Shown here one piece after another: positions 14,503 through 16,237 of a stretch of DNA of 16,237 nucleotides. Every line of letters starts with the position of its first letter. Positions within the stretch are counted from its first letter, which is position 1. The stretch covers positions 1 through 16,237 of the forward strand of contig CAZXVH010000112.1 of NCBI GenBank assembly GCA_964643965.1, read 5' to 3'. Made by a program: the position numbers and the translations under genes. The stretch comes from GCA-2746795 sp964643965. Lineage in GTDB: Bacteria > Chloroflexota > Anaerolineae > Promineifilales > Promineifilaceae. The notes below the pieces were generated by a model. The model was not told the DNA's origin. It searched no databases and saw only the letters and a list, made by a program, of their open reading frames with translations.

Positions 14503-14776
14503 CAGCTAATCCCAATTCACTTTTGAGTGTTTCAATTGACTGAGCCGTTTCCGATTTTGAACGCGCCCGCTCCAATGCTGTTAGCAAACGTTCAGCATTT
14601 TTAGGTGAGCGCAATAAATGGGTTGTTTCGAGCAAGCTGTTGAGTTCATCGGCTGAAATCATGATCACATCCTCATGCCCCCGCCGTTGAATGACAACTG
14701 TCTCTCGGTTATCCGTCACTTTATCTAAAAATTGAGCTAAATTTGTCCGCACATTCGTGTAAGTTGTAGCAATCAT
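14489..14776 (-). CDS. yefM: YefM/Phd-family antitoxin
   Basis: 95-residue antitoxin of YoeB. The N-terminal DNA-binding Phd/YefM domain reads TTYTNVRTNLAQFLDKVTD, VVIQRRGHEDVIMIS and ADELNSLLETTHLLRSP (the 'isadEl.sllET.yLlrsp.na' signature); the acidic C-terminal tail (ALERARSKSETAQ..., SELGLADE) would neutralise the toxin. GAGGTG precedes the ATG closely. Promoter and a palindromic operator lie immediately upstream, so autoregulation by the YefM-YoeB complex is likely. Confidence 0.93.
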   Translation of the reverse strand: MIATTYTNVRTNLAQFLDKVTDNRETVVIQRRGHEDVIMISADELNSLLETTHLLRSPKNAERLLTALERARSKSETAQSIETLKSELGLADEPT

Positions 14777-14791
14777 AAAACACCTCGTTTC

Positions 14792-14810
14792 CGTACAGCT
14801 ATACTGTACG
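14792..14810 (-). promoter_or_regulatory. Palindromic yefM operator
   Basis: Perfect 7+5+7 palindrome CGTACAG-TATAG-CTGTACG on the minus strand. E. coli YefM-YoeB binds palindromes built around TGTACA, which is similar to the GTACAG/CTGTAC arms here. It overlaps the -10 box. Confidence 0.8.
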
Positions 14811-14831
14811 CAATTTAACCAAACATGTCAA
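14803..14831 (-). promoter_or_regulatory. yefM-yoeB promoter
   Basis: Minus-strand TTGACA (complement of 14826-14831), exactly 17 bp, TACAGT (complement of 14803-14808) inside the operator palindrome. The -35 overlaps the first codons of the methyltransferase remnant on the plus strand. Confidence 0.85.
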
Positions 14832-15080
14832 CGAACGAACGACGTGCCGTACGATATGCCGCGCACTTGCGCCACGATGAAGAAGCAACGGCGTCGTTTT
14901 GGCAGATTATGCCAAGGGGAGACGTGCGCTCGAATTTGCCATCGGCACGGGACGCATCGCCTTACTTTATAATGGGAAAAAGAATCTCAGTTGATGGCAT
15001 CGAACTATCTGCACAATCTACACAAATGATTGAATAACTCCATGACCTTCCCCGAAAAGGTGACCACAAGGGTACAGATT
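14825..15080 (+). pseudogene. Decayed SAM-dependent methyltransferase N-terminal fragment
   Basis: Three frames each contribute a piece of a class I methyltransferase. Frame of 14825 gives RYAAHLRHDEEATAS; from about 14899 another frame gives LADYAKGRRALEFAIGTGRI (motif I, the SAM-binding GTG loop); from about 14975 the first frame resumes with RISVDGIELSAQ (motif II acidic residue, VDGIELS); near 15050 VTTRV may be a further piece. Spacing is one base too long between motif I and VDGIELS. This is the order and spacing of the 'LEFAIGTGRIALPLA..G..VDGIELS' family with two or more frameshifts and no C-terminal half. It begins right at the yefM promoter, so the cassette probably replaced the rest of its 5' end. 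Confidence 0.7.
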
Positions 15081-15108
15081 ACAGCAGACTACAAAGTGCA
15101 GCATCTTA

Positions 15109-15117
15109 TGCTAGAAT
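15109..15117 (+). promoter_or_regulatory. Extended -10 promoter for the upstream ORF and M1 peptidase
   Basis: TGCTAGAAT, an extended -10 (TG at 15109-15110, TAGAAT at 15112-15117) about 23 bp upstream of the ATG at 15140. No clear -35. Confidence 0.4.
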
Positions 15118-15139
15118 AGGCTTCAAAGAGAGGTGAACT

Positions 15140-15175
15140 ATGCAACATAATTCTGTAATAAAGGAAGCTGTGTGA
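15140..15175 (+). CDS. 11-codon upstream ORF overlapping the M1 peptidase start
   Basis: ATG CAA CAT AAT ... GTG TGA encodes MQHNSVIKEAV. It has a better Shine-Dalgarno (AGAGAGGTG, 15126-15134) than the downstream gene, and its TGA (15173-15175) overlaps the GTG start of the lipoprotein (15172-15174). This GTGA-type overlap suggests translational coupling. It may be a leader peptide or simply a coupling ORF; an alternative is a single frameshift joining it to the lipoprotein frame. The peptide shows no attenuator-like codon run. Confidence 0.45.
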   Translation: MQHNSVIKEAV

Positions 15176-16237
15176 ACCTGAAATTTCAACGAGGCAGTTT
15201 GGAGATTTTGGGAATTTTAATCCTTTTACTATTAGTTACTGGATGTCAACAATTCGCTGCTGAAGTTAAGTTGACACCCGAACCCACGAAAACTGAAACG
15301 CTGCTACTTGAAACAGCAACGGCCGTTCCCTCCCCCTCCTCCTCTCCTCAGCCAAACAATCTCGACCTCTATCGCCCTGGCCTGACCACCGCCGCCCAAG
15401 CCAGCCTCGACGCCCTGCCCCACGCCACCACCTATGAGATAAACCTTCAAGTAGATTTCGATGCGGGAACCGTCACCAGCAATCAAGTTATTGACTATAC
15501 GAATGATGAAAACGAGGTGCTGGACGCTGTTTACTTCCATCTTTTCCCAAACTTATTAGGCGGCTCCATTGAGGTCAGCAACGTCACCGTTGACGGCAAA
15601 TCGGTTGAGCCGGTGCTGGAAGAGGCGTTTGATTCGGTGATGCGGGTGCCGTTAGCCACCCCGTTAGCCCCTGGGGATTCTGTGACAATCGCGATGGATT
15701 TTGTAACGGCCGTTCCCCACCAACTAGCACGCAACTACGGCGTCTTCGCCCAGGTAGATGACATCATGGCGCTGTCCCATTTTTATCCGATGGTGGCTGT
15801 GTATGACGACGAAGGCTGGAACATTACCCCCGCTTCCGAGCAAGGCGACGCCACCTACAGCGACGCCGCCTTCTATCATGTCACCGTTACGGCCGACGAC
15901 GAACAAGTGGTGGTGGGCAGTGGCGTGGCCTTGAGCGAAACCAGCGCAGACGGCCAGCAAACCATCGAACTCGCCATTGGCCCGGCACGAGATTTCTATT
16001 TAGCCATCAGCCCCCGCTACGAAGTTGTGAGCCGCACGGTGGGTGAAACGACGATAAACAGCTACGCGCCCGCCGAGTTTATGGCTGGCGCCGAAGACGC
16101 CGCCGCCTTTGCCACCGACGCCTTGCGACTCTTCAACGAACGCTTCGAGCCGTATCCCTACACGGAACTCGACATCGTGGCGACCTCCACCCTGGCGCTG
16201 GGCATTGAATACCCGGGTATCATCGCCATCACCTTGC
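15172..16237 (+). CDS. Lipoprotein M1-family (gluzincin) aminopeptidase, N-terminal part
   Basis: Open to the window edge (355 codons). Starts at GTG 15172 with AAGGA about six bases upstream. Seen: a lipoprotein signal ending LLLLVTGC (Cys25), a Pro/Thr/Ser-rich tether, then an N-terminal beta domain (YEINLQVDFDAGTVTSNQVI, DAVYFHLFPNLLGG) as in M1 peptidases, and at the end ALGIEYPGII, which occupies the place of the substrate-binding GAMEN/'GxEyPG' motif. The zinc-binding HExxH should follow about 30-40 residues later, outside the window. Expected role: membrane-tethered trimming of peptides outside the cell, possibly downstream of secreted proteases such as the subtilase. Contains two AACGGCCGTT copies. 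Catalytic competence cannot be judged. Confidence 0.85.
   Translation, partial: MNLKFQRGSLEILGILILLLLVTGCQQFAAEVKLTPEPTKTETLLLETATAVPSPSSSPQPNNLDLYRPGLTTAAQASLDALPHATTYEINLQVDFDAGTVTSNQVIDYTNDENEVLDAVYFHLFPNLLGGSIEVSNVTVDGKSVEPVLEEAFDSVMRVPLATPLAPGDSVTIAMDFVTAVPHQLARNYGVFAQVDDIMALSHFYPMVAVYDDEGWNITPASEQGDATYSDAAFYHVTVTADDEQVVVGSGVALSETSADGQQTIELAIGPARDFYLAISPRYEVVSRTVGETTINSYAPAEFMAGAEDAAAFATDALRLFNERFEPYPYTELDIVATSTLALGIEYPGIIAITL

Noticed and set aside
14825..15037. 70-codon ORF as a real small gene
   Set aside because: It has no Shine-Dalgarno, its ATG is part of the yefM -35 region, and its content is explained by a frameshifted methyltransferase.

Overview
The window looks like chromosome from a Chloroflexota bacterium, probably of the Anaerolineae/Ardenticatenia kind. 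This is an inference from a stand-alone TrpB2 under a tryptophan T-box, a giant secreted subtilase with DUF11-type repeats and a C-terminal 'YFPIIAR' tail, a lipoprotein M1 peptidase, many toxin-antitoxin (TA) genes, and a decamer palindrome (AACGGCCGTT) repeated 15 times. No rRNA, tRNA, CRISPR array or complete transposase was seen.

Layout. 1-74 (-): start of an unidentified gene. 278-1966 (+): acyl-AMP ligase/acyl-CoA synthetase. About 1963-2200 (-): frameshifted coiled-coil remnant, possibly the tail of a Uma2-like nuclease. 2242-2740 (+): RelE-type TA pair. 2842-3084 (+): N-terminal stub of a restriction-modification enzyme whose stop overlaps the start of a 1466-residue secreted subtilase (3074-7474). 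7499-7531: perfect inverted repeat between convergent genes. 7575-8582 (-): trpS. 8672-9281 (+): PIN-domain TA pair. 9300-10820 (-): trpE. 10839-11010: heptamer tandem array. 11011-12378 (-): trpB2. 12401-12712: large imperfect palindrome. 12724-13142 (-): tryptophan T-box with its promoter at 13149-13177. 13232-14024 (+): small protein plus nucleotidyltransferase, TA-like. 14058-14285 (+): truncated lipoprotein. 14239-14776 (-): yefM-yoeB. 14825 to about 15080: decayed methyltransferase. 15140-15175 (+): 11-codon upstream ORF. 15172 to the end (+): M1-family lipoprotein peptidase, cut by the window edge.

How it works together. The minus-strand core is a tryptophan unit: uncharged tRNA-Trp should stabilise the T-box antiterminator and switch on trpB2 and trpE; trpS lies further downstream behind an antisense TA cassette. 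The T-box has a TGG specifier, a T-box base matching a G discriminator, and an overt terminator. It also has an unusual octamer inverted-repeat insertion and is separated from trpB2 by a palindromic element of about 310 bp. Around this core sit at least four TA-like modules and several broken genes, as in an insertion-prone accessory zone.

Most noteworthy: the highly iterated AACGGCCGTT palindrome, found in the resident genes and absent from every TA module; short 7- and 8-bp repeat arrays built as inverted halves in the trp leader and the trp intergenic region, with a degenerate version inside a coding sequence; and the unusual T-box leader.
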